The position numbers were made by a program, and so were the translations under genes. A stretch of 64,000 bases of DNA, from positions 1,178,001-1,242,000 of the forward strand of contig CAWHBY010000002.1 of the NCBI GenBank assembly GCA_963827855.1, in the 5' to 3' direction. This stretch comes from DTPU01 sp963827855 (GTDB lineage: Bacteria; Planctomycetota; Phycisphaerae; Sedimentisphaerales; Anaerobacaceae). Of the stretch, positions 7,598 to 15,730 are shown piece by piece; position 1 is the first letter of the stretch, and each line of letters opens with the position of its first letter. Under the pieces are notes generated by a model. That model ran no database searches. It had not been told where the DNA came from and was given only the letters and a program-made list of their open reading frames with translations.

Positions 7598-9346
7598 CTA
7601 TGGTGTATACCACTCCGCCTGACGGCGGGTACTGGCAGCCAGGATCCGCAGGTCCTTGTCGTCGATGGTTCCATCGCCGTTGATGTCGCCGATCGCGTAT
7701 TGGCCCGGCGACCGCAGGATGGTCCTCTCGTTCTGCACGAGCACGGCGCAGTCCAGCTCATTGACTACGCCGTCGCCGTTGAGGTCGAGCCAGAGGATGC
7801 CGCTGTCCCGATTCGGGGCCGACACGCTCCAGGACAGTCCGTAAGACTCCTCGGTCAGCGACAGCCTGTCGTCGTCCGGGTCGTTCCAGATGGCCACGAT
7901 CTGATAGGTCCTGTACTGGGGGTTGGTCCTGCACCAGATGTGCTCCACGTTGTCCATGGTGCTGTCGCTGTAGTCCAGCAGGATGTCCCGCTCAGGATGG
8001 GCCGAATCGACGGCCCACAACTCCAGCCGAAGGTCGGTGGCCTGGTCCGTGAGGCGGTCAAAGGGATGCTCAGGCTTGTAGTGCCGGTTCCACGCCAGTG
8101 TGGCAGTGATGATCTGGTCTACTGGATCGGGGACCTGGATCTTGTAGATCTGGGCCCTGGCGCCGGTCTTGCTGACACGGTTGATATCCCAGCCCACGGA
8201 CCTGGCAGGGCCAGGCCTGGACCGGCCTGCAGTCAGTTGGCCATAGGCAGCCAGTGCGTTGACCATGCCTGCTCCCTGGGCAAAGTCCAGCGGCACCGCG
8301 TGATCATCCTCCAGGCCGACCAATCCCTTGTGCCAGTAGGGAAGCTTGGTTGCGGAGTTCATCAGGATCGCCTTCAGGACACAGGAGCCGGCCTCAGGCT
8401 GTGTGACTGCAGCCAGTGCAGGGTCCTGCTTGGCTGTCTGGATCAGGAGCCCTGCGATGCCGGCCACCACCGGCGTGGCATAGCTGGACCAGTTGCCTGA
8501 CAGCTCGTAGCCATTGGCATCGGCCGAGGTGGCCACCAGGCACCTGCCCGGAGCCACGAGGTCGGGCTTGCACCGGCGATCCGAGGTGGGACCGCAACTG
8601 GAGTGTTCAGGATGGACCAGCGAGAAATAGGCCAAGGAGGCAGAAGGGTTCTTGCTCTGGACCGAGTCCACCACGCCCACCCCCAGCGTGTTTGCGGATG
8701 CCCCTGGATAGAGCGACGGGTGGGAGGCCTCAGTGCCGTTGCCGATACTGGCCACCACCAGAACGCCCTGCCTCTCGGCCATGGCCTCCAGGCCTCGCGT
8801 CCACCAATCCTCAAAATCACTGCCGCTGCTGAGGGTGACCACGTCCGCCCCCGCAGCCGATTGGCGGAGCACCGTATCCGTCAGGTAGTGCCACAGCTCA
8901 TGGACCTCGATGTCTGCCTGCGGGGTCACGCCCTGGTAGTGGAAGTGGCCCAGCTCCGGAGTGAAGGCCTGGCTGTCTTCGCCGGCCAGGATCGAGCAGA
9001 CGGCCGTGGAATGGCTGCACACCCCAGTCTCGCCGCTTCCGTTGTCCGCCATCAGGAGATGGCTTTGGCCAAAGGACTGATGGCTGAGGCTGGGCTGATA
9101 GTCATTCTGGGGCTGGTCTTTGAGGTAAGTCCTGCTGCGGGCCAGGACCATGATCTTGACGCCTGAGCCGGTCAGGCCGGGGTCGATCTGGCGGAGATCG
9201 TACACGCCGACGTAGTCCAGACCTTGGGGTTGCAGACCGGTCAGTCGGGTCTCAGCAGCACTGGCAGCCAGGTGAGGGCAGAACGCGGCCGCGCTGAGCA
9301 CCAGCCAGAAGACCTGAGTAGATAGACTTTTCCCGCCCCCCAACAT
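7598..9346 (-). CDS. Exported subtilase-fold (S8) protein with C-terminal dockerin; catalytic Asp not seen
   Basis: About 582 residues from the preferred ATG at 9346, which is preceded by GGGGGTT and opens a signal peptide (MLGGGKSLSTQVFWLVLSAA). The S8 fold is recognisable: VCSHSTAVCSILAGE holds the His, ASIGNG the oxyanion Asn, and WSSYATPVVAGIAGLL the Ser. The strand that normally ends in the catalytic Asp (VLDTG-type) reads VKIMVLARSRTYL, so that Asp appears to be missing. The last ~60 residues form a type I dockerin with two calcium loops (LDLNGDGVVNELD and GDINGDGTIDDKD). The protein is probably extracellular and either inactive, an atypical protease, or a binding module. It has an upstream start alternative at 9379, which would lack a clean signal peptide. 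Confidence 0.8.
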   Translation of the reverse strand: MLGGGKSLSTQVFWLVLSAAAFCPHLAASAAETRLTGLQPQGLDYVGVYDLRQIDPGLTGSGVKIMVLARSRTYLKDQPQNDYQPSLSHQSFGQSHLLMADNGSGETGVCSHSTAVCSILAGEDSQAFTPELGHFHYQGVTPQADIEVHELWHYLTDTVLRQSAAGADVVTLSSGSDFEDWWTRGLEAMAERQGVLVVASIGNGTEASHPSLYPGASANTLGVGVVDSVQSKNPSASLAYFSLVHPEHSSCGPTSDRRCKPDLVAPGRCLVATSADANGYELSGNWSSYATPVVAGIAGLLIQTAKQDPALAAVTQPEAGSCVLKAILMNSATKLPYWHKGLVGLEDDHAVPLDFAQGAGMVNALAAYGQLTAGRSRPGPARSVGWDINRVSKTGARAQIYKIQVPDPVDQIITATLAWNRHYKPEHPFDRLTDQATDLRLELWAVDSAHPERDILLDYSDSTMDNVEHIWCRTNPQYRTYQIVAIWNDPDDDRLSLTEESYGLSWSVSAPNRDSGILWLDLNGDGVVNELDCAVLVQNERTILRSPGQYAIGDINGDGTIDDKDLRILAASTRRQAEWYTP

Positions 9347-9485
9347 CCGATAACCCCCGTGGTGCCGATAAAAGATCATCCGGCAGTCCTAATATCCATC
9401 CTAGACAAGATGGGCAGCTTCCATTTTCCCCACCCTGCAACTCGCTCTATGATAGCAAAATGGGGGGTTCGATTCAAGGGCAATC

Positions 9486-9514
9486 TTGCCTGCAGAATGG
9501 AGGGCTGGTATACT
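9486..9514 (+). promoter_or_regulatory. Sigma70-type promoter for pyrR-pyrB-aroA-aroC
   Basis: TTGCCT (9486-9491), a 17-bp spacer and TATACT (9509-9514). Transcription would start near 9521, leaving only about 30 nt before the pyrR ATG. There is no room for a PyrR-type attenuator in this leader. Confidence 0.7.
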
Positions 9515-9551
9515 CCGACTATCCTATCGCTGCCAAGAGGTTAGAGGAACG

Positions 9552-10079
9552 ATGAAGGTAATTCTGAATTCCACACAGGTCCAAGAGACGCTGGAGAACA
9601 TGGCCGGCCAGATCGTGGCCGATGTAGCCGACGGCTCAGCACTGGCCGTTGTCGGGATACGCAGCAGGGGTGAAGTCCTGGCCCAGAGACTTACCGCGAT
9701 CCTTCAGAAAAAGACGCACGAGGAGATCCCCTGCGGGACACTGGATATCACCCTGTACCGCGATGACCTGAACTCGCCCAATCGAACCGCCCAACCGCAG
9801 GTCAGGACCACGGACATCACCTTTGACGTGGACGACAAGATCATTGTGCTGGTCGATGACGTCCTGTTCACAGGCCGCTCCACGCGTGCGGCCCTGGACG
9901 CCTTGATTGACCTGGGCAGACCCAAGGCAATCCGGCTGGCGGTGCTGATCGACAGGGCAGGACGGGAATTCCCTATCCAGGCCGACTACGCAGGCCTAAG
10001 GACCAACATCTCACCTGAAGAACGGGTTTCTGTATACCTCACCGAGTCGGACGGCAAGGACGAGGTGGTGGTCGAGTAG
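9552..10079 (+). CDS. pyrR: PyrR bifunctional regulator / uracil phosphoribosyltransferase
   Basis: This 176-residue protein matches PyrR across its length. The PRPP-binding loop IIVLVDDVLFTGRSTRAAL is intact, and GIRSRGEVLAQRL and the basic RAGREFPIQADYAG region are as in the family. PyrR converts uracil and PRPP to UMP and in Firmicutes binds pyr mRNA to control attenuation. I start at the ATG at 9552, which has AGAGGAA upstream; the 22-residue upstream extension has no such site. It leads a plus-strand operon with pyrB, aroA and aroC. The short leader argues against self-attenuation here, so it may act only as an enzyme or control translation or distant targets. Confidence 0.93.
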   Translation: MKVILNSTQVQETLENMAGQIVADVADGSALAVVGIRSRGEVLAQRLTAILQKKTHEEIPCGTLDITLYRDDLNSPNRTAQPQVRTTDITFDVDDKIIVLVDDVLFTGRSTRAALDALIDLGRPKAIRLAVLIDRAGREFPIQADYAGLRTNISPEERVSVYLTESDGKDEVVVE

Positions 10080-10098
10080 GATCGGTTTGGAGCACGGT

Positions 10099-11058
10099 AT
10101 GGTTCCTAGACCCAACACAGACGGTTTCCGCTGGCAACACAAGCATCTGCTTGGGCTTCGGGAGCTGTCGGCCCAGGAGATCGTGTATATCCTGGACACG
10201 GCCAAGGGCTTCGAGCAGATCAGCACCCGATCCGTCAAGAAGGCCCCTCCCCTGAGGGGCAAGGTGGTCGTGAATCTGTTCTTCGAGGACAGCACGCGGA
10301 CGCGAAACAGCTTCTCCCTCGCGGCGAGCCGCCTCTCCGCAGACGTCATCGAGTTCACCAAGAAGGATAGCTCCGTCAGCAAGGGCGAGAGTCTGCTGGA
10401 CACCGTCAAGAACCTGGAGGCGCTGGGCGTCGACATCATTGTCATCCGCCACAACGCAGCCGGCGCCCCGAAGCTGGTGGCCCGGAACGTCTCCGCCTGT
10501 GTCGTCAATGCAGGCGATGGCGCGTGCGAACATCCGACGCAGGGCCTGCTGGACGCCTACACCATCCGCCAGATCAAGGGCACCCTGGAAGGCCTCAAGG
10601 TAGCGATCGTGGGAGACATCGCCCATTCGCGAGTCGCGAGGAGCGACATGTGGGCCATGACCAAGCTCGGTGCAGAGGTCACCTTCGTCGCACCGCCCAC
10701 CCTGCTGCCTGCTGAGGTGGACAAGCTCCCGGTCCACGTCAGCTACAGCCTGGATGCGGTCATCGAGAAGGTGGATGTTGTGAACATGCTCCGCATCCAG
10801 TTCGAGCGGTTGGGAAGCCATCCCTTCCCCTCTGTGCTGGAGTACTCCCGGTACTTCGGCCTCACTGCCGAGCGGGTCAAGCGGGCCAAGCCGGATATCC
10901 TCGTCATGCACCCGGGGCCCATCAATCGCGGCCTTGAGATTGAGAGCGAGGTGGCTGACGGCAAGAACAGTGTGATCCTCCGCCAAGTCACCAATGGCCT
11001 GGCCGTGCGGATGGCGGTGCTCTTCCTGGTCAACCAGGCCGCGTCGCAAGCGGGTTAG
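10099..11058 (+). CDS. pyrB: Aspartate carbamoyltransferase, catalytic chain
   Basis: A 319-residue enzyme making carbamoyl-aspartate from carbamoyl phosphate and aspartate, the committed step of pyrimidine synthesis. It shows all signature blocks: FFEDSTRTRNSF (carbamoyl phosphate loop), EHPTQGLLDAYTI, VVNMLRIQFERL and VMHPGPINRGLEI. GGAG lies six bases before the ATG at 10099; the TTG at 10087 is an unlikely start. No regulatory chain PyrI is visible, so it may form the unregulated trimer or a complex with dihydroorotase, as in some bacteria. It lies 19 nt after pyrR. Confidence 0.95.
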   Translation: MVPRPNTDGFRWQHKHLLGLRELSAQEIVYILDTAKGFEQISTRSVKKAPPLRGKVVVNLFFEDSTRTRNSFSLAASRLSADVIEFTKKDSSVSKGESLLDTVKNLEALGVDIIVIRHNAAGAPKLVARNVSACVVNAGDGACEHPTQGLLDAYTIRQIKGTLEGLKVAIVGDIAHSRVARSDMWAMTKLGAEVTFVAPPTLLPAEVDKLPVHVSYSLDAVIEKVDVVNMLRIQFERLGSHPFPSVLEYSRYFGLTAERVKRAKPDILVMHPGPINRGLEIESEVADGKNSVILRQVTNGLAVRMAVLFLVNQAASQAG

Positions 11059-11060
11059 GT

Positions 11061-11102
11061 GGTTGCTGGTTGTTAGTTGTAGGTTCTGGATTCTGTCTTC
11101 TG
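11061..11102 (+). repeat. Heptanucleotide repeat tract between pyrB and aroA
   Basis: Six heptads in a row, starting two bases after the pyrB stop: GGTTGCT, GGTTGTT, AGTTGTA, GGTTCTG, GATTCTG, TCTTCTG. The tract takes up almost all of the pyrB-aroA gap, and no proper ribosome-binding site is left before aroA. Confidence 0.8.
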
Positions 11103-11111
11103 AGCTCTACT

Positions 11112-12395
11112 ATGAACCTGACCGTACGCAAATCGAAGCTGAACGGAACAGTGGCCATTCCTGGCTCCAAGAGCCATACCATCCGGGCTGTGGCCATCGG
11201 TGGATTGGCCTCGGGCACAAGCCTGATCCGTGCGCCGCTGGCCTCTGATGACACGATGTCCGCGGTCCGGTGCTACCGCACGCTCGGGGCGGCCATCGAC
11301 GCCTCGGACCCGGCCCTGTGGAAGGTCACGGGCACGGGTGGCAGGATCACGGTGCCGACGGAGGCCGTGGATGTCGGCAACTCCGGGACCACCCTGCGGA
11401 TCGCAACAGGCTCTGCCGGGCTGGCCAAGGCAGGCCAGAAGATCACCTTCACGGGCGATCATCAGACCCAGAACCGGCCCATGGCGCCCCTGCTGCAGGC
11501 CCTCCAGAACCTTGGGGCCCCCTGCCGGAGCCTCAAGAACAACGGCAAGGCGCCCCTCGAGGTCACTGGCGGTCTGGCAGGCGGCCGCACGGACATCCAG
11601 TCGCCCACCAGCCAGTTCCTGACCAGCCTGCTGCTCTGCACGCCACTCGCGCCCCAGGACAGCGAGATCAACGTCACGCTCCTGCACGAGCCCGGCTACG
11701 CCCAGATGACCGTGGACTGGCTCGACAGGCAGGGGATCGTATACCAGAGCCGAGGGTTGAACTGGTTCAGGATCAAGGGCCGTCAGGCCTACAAGCCCTT
11801 TGACCGGGCCATCCCGGCGGACTTCTCCAGCGCCACGTTCTTCCTGTGTGCGGGAGTCCTGTTCGGCGGCCGGATCGACCTCCAGGGCCTGGACTTTGCC
11901 GACAGCCAACCCGACAAGGCCGTGGTGGACTACCTGAAGGCCATGGGCGCGGATATCACCTTCTCGCGTTCCGTCGTGACGGTCAAGGGATCGTCGCTCA
12001 AGGGCATCGAGATCGACATGAACCGGACGCCCGATGCCCTGCCCGCCATGTCCGTGCTGGCCACGTTTGCAGAGGGCACGACCCGCCTGGTGAACGTCCC
12101 CCAGGCCCGCACCAAGGAGACGGACCGCATCCGCTGCATGGCCGAGGAACTGACCAAGATGGGAGCCCATGTGGAGGAATTGGCAGACGGTCTCATCATC
12201 CACCACAGCCCCTTGACCGCCTGTCCGGTCAGCGGCCGGGGTGACCACCGGGTCGTCATGGCCCTGTCCCTGGCGGCCATGGGACTGGCCCAGCCCACGG
12301 TCATCGACACCGCAGAGGCCATGGCCGTCACGTTCCCGAACTACGTTGACTTGATGACAAGCCTCGGGGCGAAGATGGAACTTAAACAGGATTGA
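11112..12395 (+). CDS. aroA: 3-phosphoshikimate 1-carboxyvinyltransferase (EPSP synthase)
   Basis: A 427-residue enzyme joining shikimate-3-phosphate and PEP, step six of the shikimate pathway. Active-site blocks are complete: PGSKSHTIRA, VGNSGTTLRIATG, DHQTQNRPMAPLLQAL, SPTSQFLTSLL, PADFSSATFFL, TKETDRIRCMAEEL and GDHRVVMALSLAAMG. I start at the ATG at 11112 because MNLTVRKSKLNG aligns with the usual family N-terminus. The bases before it are heptad repeats with only a weak GAG, so translation may depend on coupling to pyrB. aroC follows 24 nt downstream. Confidence 0.95.
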   Translation: MNLTVRKSKLNGTVAIPGSKSHTIRAVAIGGLASGTSLIRAPLASDDTMSAVRCYRTLGAAIDASDPALWKVTGTGGRITVPTEAVDVGNSGTTLRIATGSAGLAKAGQKITFTGDHQTQNRPMAPLLQALQNLGAPCRSLKNNGKAPLEVTGGLAGGRTDIQSPTSQFLTSLLLCTPLAPQDSEINVTLLHEPGYAQMTVDWLDRQGIVYQSRGLNWFRIKGRQAYKPFDRAIPADFSSATFFLCAGVLFGGRIDLQGLDFADSQPDKAVVDYLKAMGADITFSRSVVTVKGSSLKGIEIDMNRTPDALPAMSVLATFAEGTTRLVNVPQARTKETDRIRCMAEELTKMGAHVEELADGLIIHHSPLTACPVSGRGDHRVVMALSLAAMGLAQPTVIDTAEAMAVTFPNYVDLMTSLGAKMELKQD

Positions 12396-12419
12396 TGATC
12401 GCAGAGGAGGCTCTATCTC

Positions 12420-13745
12420 ATGCTAGGATGTTCGATCGGTCGATTGTTCCAGGTCACCGTGGCGGGTGGGTCCTATCAGGAGGGGTTGACGACCCTGATC
12501 CAGGGTACGCCGCCCGGGATACTGCTGACCGAACAGGAGATCTATGGCGATCTCCTCCTTCGCAAGCCCGGCGCAGACGAGCTGTCGAGCCCCCGCAAGG
12601 AGCCGGACCTGCCCGTGATCTACACGGGGCTCAACGCGGCGGACACGATCGAGAATGCGGGCAACGCCAACCACACCAACGGCACGCCTGTGACGATCCT
12701 CGTCCCCAATCTGGATCGCCACTTCGTCCACATCAAGCAGTATCAGGACACCAACCGCACGCCGCGGCCGGGTCACGCCTCATACGCCTCGTTCGTCAAG
12801 TACGGGCCGGATGATGACGCCATTGGAGCGGGTTTCTTCAGCGGTCGCTACACCTCGACGATCGTCGCAGCGGGCTCCGTGGCCCGGAAGGTCCTCAGGG
12901 CCTCTGGCATCGAGGTCTTCGGCTACGTCAAGGAGATCGCGGGCGTCCGGTGTCCGCAAGTCCCGTACGACAAGGCCTTTCAGAGCTCTGAGCGGTACAG
13001 GCGTATGCGATGCGACCTGGACCCCTTCTACCAGGCCGTCTATGTCAAGGGCCGCGTCCACATGGCGATGCGGTTGCTGGAGAAGATGGCGGCCCTGGCC
13101 CAGATCGAGAACGAGATCGACGCCATCCGCGGCAGCGGCCCACGAATGGCCGCCAGGGAGGTCCGCGACCGGTATGGCGTCCACGAGATCCTCAACTGCC
13201 CTGACGTGGATGCAGCGCAAGCCATGGTCGAGGCGTGCAATCGGATATCGGCCACAGGCGACTCCGCAGGTGGATTGGTGGAGGTCGTGGTCACGGGCGT
13301 CCCCGTGGGCCTGGGCGAGCCGGTCTTCTTCAAGCTTGACGCAGAGTTGGGCCGCATGCTGGGCATCGGCGCAGTCAAAGGCGTGGAGATCGGCGCAGGC
13401 TTCGGCGTCAAGGACATGACCGGCTCGCAGGACAACGACCCCATGCACGCGGAAGGCGGCAAGGTGGTCTTTGACTCCAACAACGCGGGCGGCATCACAG
13501 GAGGCCTGTCCACCAGTCAGGAGATCGTGGTCCGTCTGGCGGTCAAGCCCACACCAACGATCGACAAGCCGCAGCGGACCATCGACAAGTATACGCTGGA
13601 GAACAAGGCCTTGGCCGCCATCACGCGAAGGGACCCCACAATCGTGGCAAGGATCTGGCCCGTGGCAGAGGCCTACACCGCCATGGTGATCCTGGATCAC
13701 CTGATGATGCACTACGGGTATCAGGGTATGAGAAGTAAGAAGTAA
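12420..13745 (+). CDS. aroC: Chorismate synthase homologue, divergent active site
   Basis: The C-terminal half is clearly chorismate synthase: GDSAGGLVEVVVTGVPVGLG, KGVEIGAGFGVKDMTGSQ and SNNAGGITGGLSTSQEIVV match the FMN-binding core. The Pro-Gly-His stretch near residue 118 (RPGHASYASFVKYG) is also present. However, the invariant N-terminal FGESHG motif reads AGGSYQ (residues 15-20), so the catalytic His is replaced by Tyr19, and the GGGRSSARET segment reads GAGFFSGRYTS. At 441 residues it is about 80 longer than typical AroC. Position after aroA and a good AGGAGG nine bases before the ATG support a genuine expressed gene. It should make chorismate from EPSP, perhaps by a modified mechanism. 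Its last residues (RSKK) are encoded by a heptad repeat. Confidence 0.85.
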   Translation: MLGCSIGRLFQVTVAGGSYQEGLTTLIQGTPPGILLTEQEIYGDLLLRKPGADELSSPRKEPDLPVIYTGLNAADTIENAGNANHTNGTPVTILVPNLDRHFVHIKQYQDTNRTPRPGHASYASFVKYGPDDDAIGAGFFSGRYTSTIVAAGSVARKVLRASGIEVFGYVKEIAGVRCPQVPYDKAFQSSERYRRMRCDLDPFYQAVYVKGRVHMAMRLLEKMAALAQIENEIDAIRGSGPRMAAREVRDRYGVHEILNCPDVDAAQAMVEACNRISATGDSAGGLVEVVVTGVPVGLGEPVFFKLDAELGRMLGIGAVKGVEIGAGFGVKDMTGSQDNDPMHAEGGKVVFDSNNAGGITGGLSTSQEIVVRLAVKPTPTIDKPQRTIDKYTLENKALAAITRRDPTIVARIWPVAEAYTAMVILDHLMMHYGYQGMRSKK

Positions 13746-13765
13746 GAAGTAAGAAGCAAGAAGCA
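13731..13765 (+). repeat. Heptanucleotide repeat overlapping the aroC stop codon
   Basis: Three perfect AGAAGTA units followed by two AGAAGCA units. The aroC stop codon (13743-13745) lies inside the tract, so the repeat supplies the last residues of the protein. Confidence 0.85.
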
Positions 13766-13801
13766 GAAGTCACAAATAGCAGACAGTCAGTAGTCAATGG
13801 A

Positions 13802-13837
13802 AAGGCCCTGGCGCGACCGCAGTCACGCCAGGGCCTT
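13802..13837. terminator. Bidirectional terminator between aroC and the giant surface protein
   Basis: A perfect 12-bp stem (AAGGCCCTGGCG with CGCCAGGGCCTT) and 12-nt loop, followed by CTGCTTTT on the plus strand. It lies between two convergent genes and can serve both. Confidence 0.75.
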
Positions 13838-13864
13838 CTGCTTTTCATTCCTTCTCACCCGCTA

Positions 13865-15730
13865 CTACGGAGGAGCGACCTGGGTGGACCAGCCTGTCAT
13901 GTTGTGGGCCTGGTCCCGGGCCCTGACCTTCCACGAGTATCCGTAGTTACCAGGATGCGGTCCAAACAGAACCGTATAGGTGTTCGACGCGATCCAGCCG
14001 CTGCTGAACCGCGTGTCTTCCTTACTGCCGTTCATGGCAGCGAAGTAGTACTCCACTGCGCTCCCACTGGCGTCCGTGGCAACAGTGGCCGTCATCCGGG
14101 CCGAGTACGTCGCGCCGCCGTCCGCCGTGATCGCTATGGGCTGACCGCCCCATCCCGCCACAGGGGTGTTCGGGTCATCCGTCGCGTCCCAGGTCATGGG
14201 ATTGGGCGTGGGCGGGATCACATCCGGCACGGCCACAGACGGGGTTGTGACCTGGAGCCAGGCAGACCACTGGGTCTCCAGAGGCTGGCAAAGCTCAGAG
14301 GCCTTGTCGCGGGCCTTGTACCGGAACCTGTATTGGGTGCTCGGCTTGAGTCCCGTGAACTGGAAGTTCGGGTCCGCGCTGGCGCCCAGGTTCGGGTCCG
14401 GCTCGATCCAGCCACTGGGGCTGATCGTCGCATCCTCGCACTCGAAGTAGTACTGCACGCCGTCAGGATCGGTCAGGCGGTTTCCTGTCACCAGTGCCGC
14501 ATAGGAAGTCGTCGAAGCGGCCACGAGGTTCAGCGCCCCGGAGGGTGCCTCACACGTCCCGGTCACGGGCGCCACGTACACAACCTTGGACCAGGCGGTC
14601 TCATTGCCAAGCTCGTCACGGACCTTGAACCTGTACGTGGCCTGCTTCAGCCTCGGCAGGAGGTCGTGGTACTCGGAGCTCACCTGCCAACCGCTGTCAT
14701 GGCCGTCGCCGGTGAAGCAATCGAAGTAGTACTCCACCTTCCAGCCCCAGGCGTCTTCTGCGCTCTTGGCGACCATCTCCACGGTTCCATCGACCAGCAG
14801 GCCGATCCGATGGGGTTCAGTCTTCCATTGCGGAGGATTCGGCAGGGGCGCCATGGTGTCACTGACCAGCCAGCAGTCCGCCAGTTCCTGCAGATCCACG
14901 GCATTGACCGCTCCGTCGAAGGTCACGTCCGCGCCGTTGCACCAACTGTTGCCTTCGGAGCAGCCGCCACGCATCCACTCGGAGGCGAGCTTCGCATAGT
15001 CGCTGAAGTCGATCACGCCGTCGCGGACGATGTCACAGAGCTTGCACGGCTGGATGATCGGAGAGTGATAGCCCAGGTCCACCATCCCTATGTCGGGCTG
15101 GCCCTTCGTGGAGGTGGTGTACTTGGACAGGCCCAGCCCACCCGCGGTCTCGCCACCGGCGTCCACGCACGGACTGGTCTGGTCCTGGCCCGCCCTGGCC
15201 TGGCTGAGGTAGTAGGACCCCAGCGGTCCGTCGACAAACAGAGGATCCTTGCTGATGATGCCGGATCCCAGGTTCAGGACGCAGCCCTTCTCTGTATACA
15301 GGGCGTCTTCCTTGCCCGCGATGTCCGTGTAGGACACATCGACGCGGCCGGGCCTCGAATCCAACTCGAATCCACTGCCTACGGCAATCTCATCTCCCTT
15401 GAGGCCGGAATCGGCGGTGAGGATACTGTTGGCGATCGTGCAGACGCTCTCGTATCCGCAGAAGACCGCCCCACCGAAGCCCGTGTGGCCTACGGCGCCG
15501 GTCGTGCCGCTCGCCAGGTTGCCCGTGAAGGTGCAGTTGTTCACCCGCGTGATGGCATACCAGTTGGTGGAGAGCCCGCCGCCGTCGCGACCCGCCTGGT
15601 TGAAGGTGAACAGGCAGTTGAGAATCTCGGGATTGCCTTGGCCGCGAACATACACGCCGCCACCGGAGCCATCGGCAAGATTCCCGCTGACCACGGAAGA
15701 CCGGATGATCGCATCCGTCTCCAGCATCAT
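13865..15730 (-). CDS. C-terminal part of giant beta-helix/protease protein (after frameshift): beta-helix end, dockerin, FN3-like domains
   Basis: This 621-residue reading frame continues the beta-helix of the upstream 3059-residue frame. Read one base out, the junction codes for GAGLMMLETDAIIRSSVVSG, a normal beta-helix rung, so the two frames were one gene. It contains the end of the helix (GGGVYVRGQGNPEILNCLF and GGAVFCGYESVCTIANSIL), a dockerin-like pair (RDGVIDFSDYAKLASEW and GAVNAVDLQELADCW, about residues 230-290), then three Fn3-like repeats on protein-protein contacts with SAWLQV- and WKVRARD-type strands. The start at 15730 overlaps the upstream stop (TGATG), so reinitiation could also make it as a separate chain. 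There is no signal peptide, which argues for a frameshift and against an independent exported protein. Confidence 0.75.
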   Translation of the reverse strand: MMLETDAIIRSSVVSGNLADGSGGGVYVRGQGNPEILNCLFTFNQAGRDGGGLSTNWYAITRVNNCTFTGNLASGTTGAVGHTGFGGAVFCGYESVCTIANSILTADSGLKGDEIAVGSGFELDSRPGRVDVSYTDIAGKEDALYTEKGCVLNLGSGIISKDPLFVDGPLGSYYLSQARAGQDQTSPCVDAGGETAGGLGLSKYTTSTKGQPDIGMVDLGYHSPIIQPCKLCDIVRDGVIDFSDYAKLASEWMRGGCSEGNSWCNGADVTFDGAVNAVDLQELADCWLVSDTMAPLPNPPQWKTEPHRIGLLVDGTVEMVAKSAEDAWGWKVEYYFDCFTGDGHDSGWQVSSEYHDLLPRLKQATYRFKVRDELGNETAWSKVVYVAPVTGTCEAPSGALNLVAASTTSYAALVTGNRLTDPDGVQYYFECEDATISPSGWIEPDPNLGASADPNFQFTGLKPSTQYRFRYKARDKASELCQPLETQWSAWLQVTTPSVAVPDVIPPTPNPMTWDATDDPNTPVAGWGGQPIAITADGGATYSARMTATVATDASGSAVEYYFAAMNGSKEDTRFSSGWIASNTYTVLFGPHPGNYGYSWKVRARDQAHNMTGWSTQVAPP

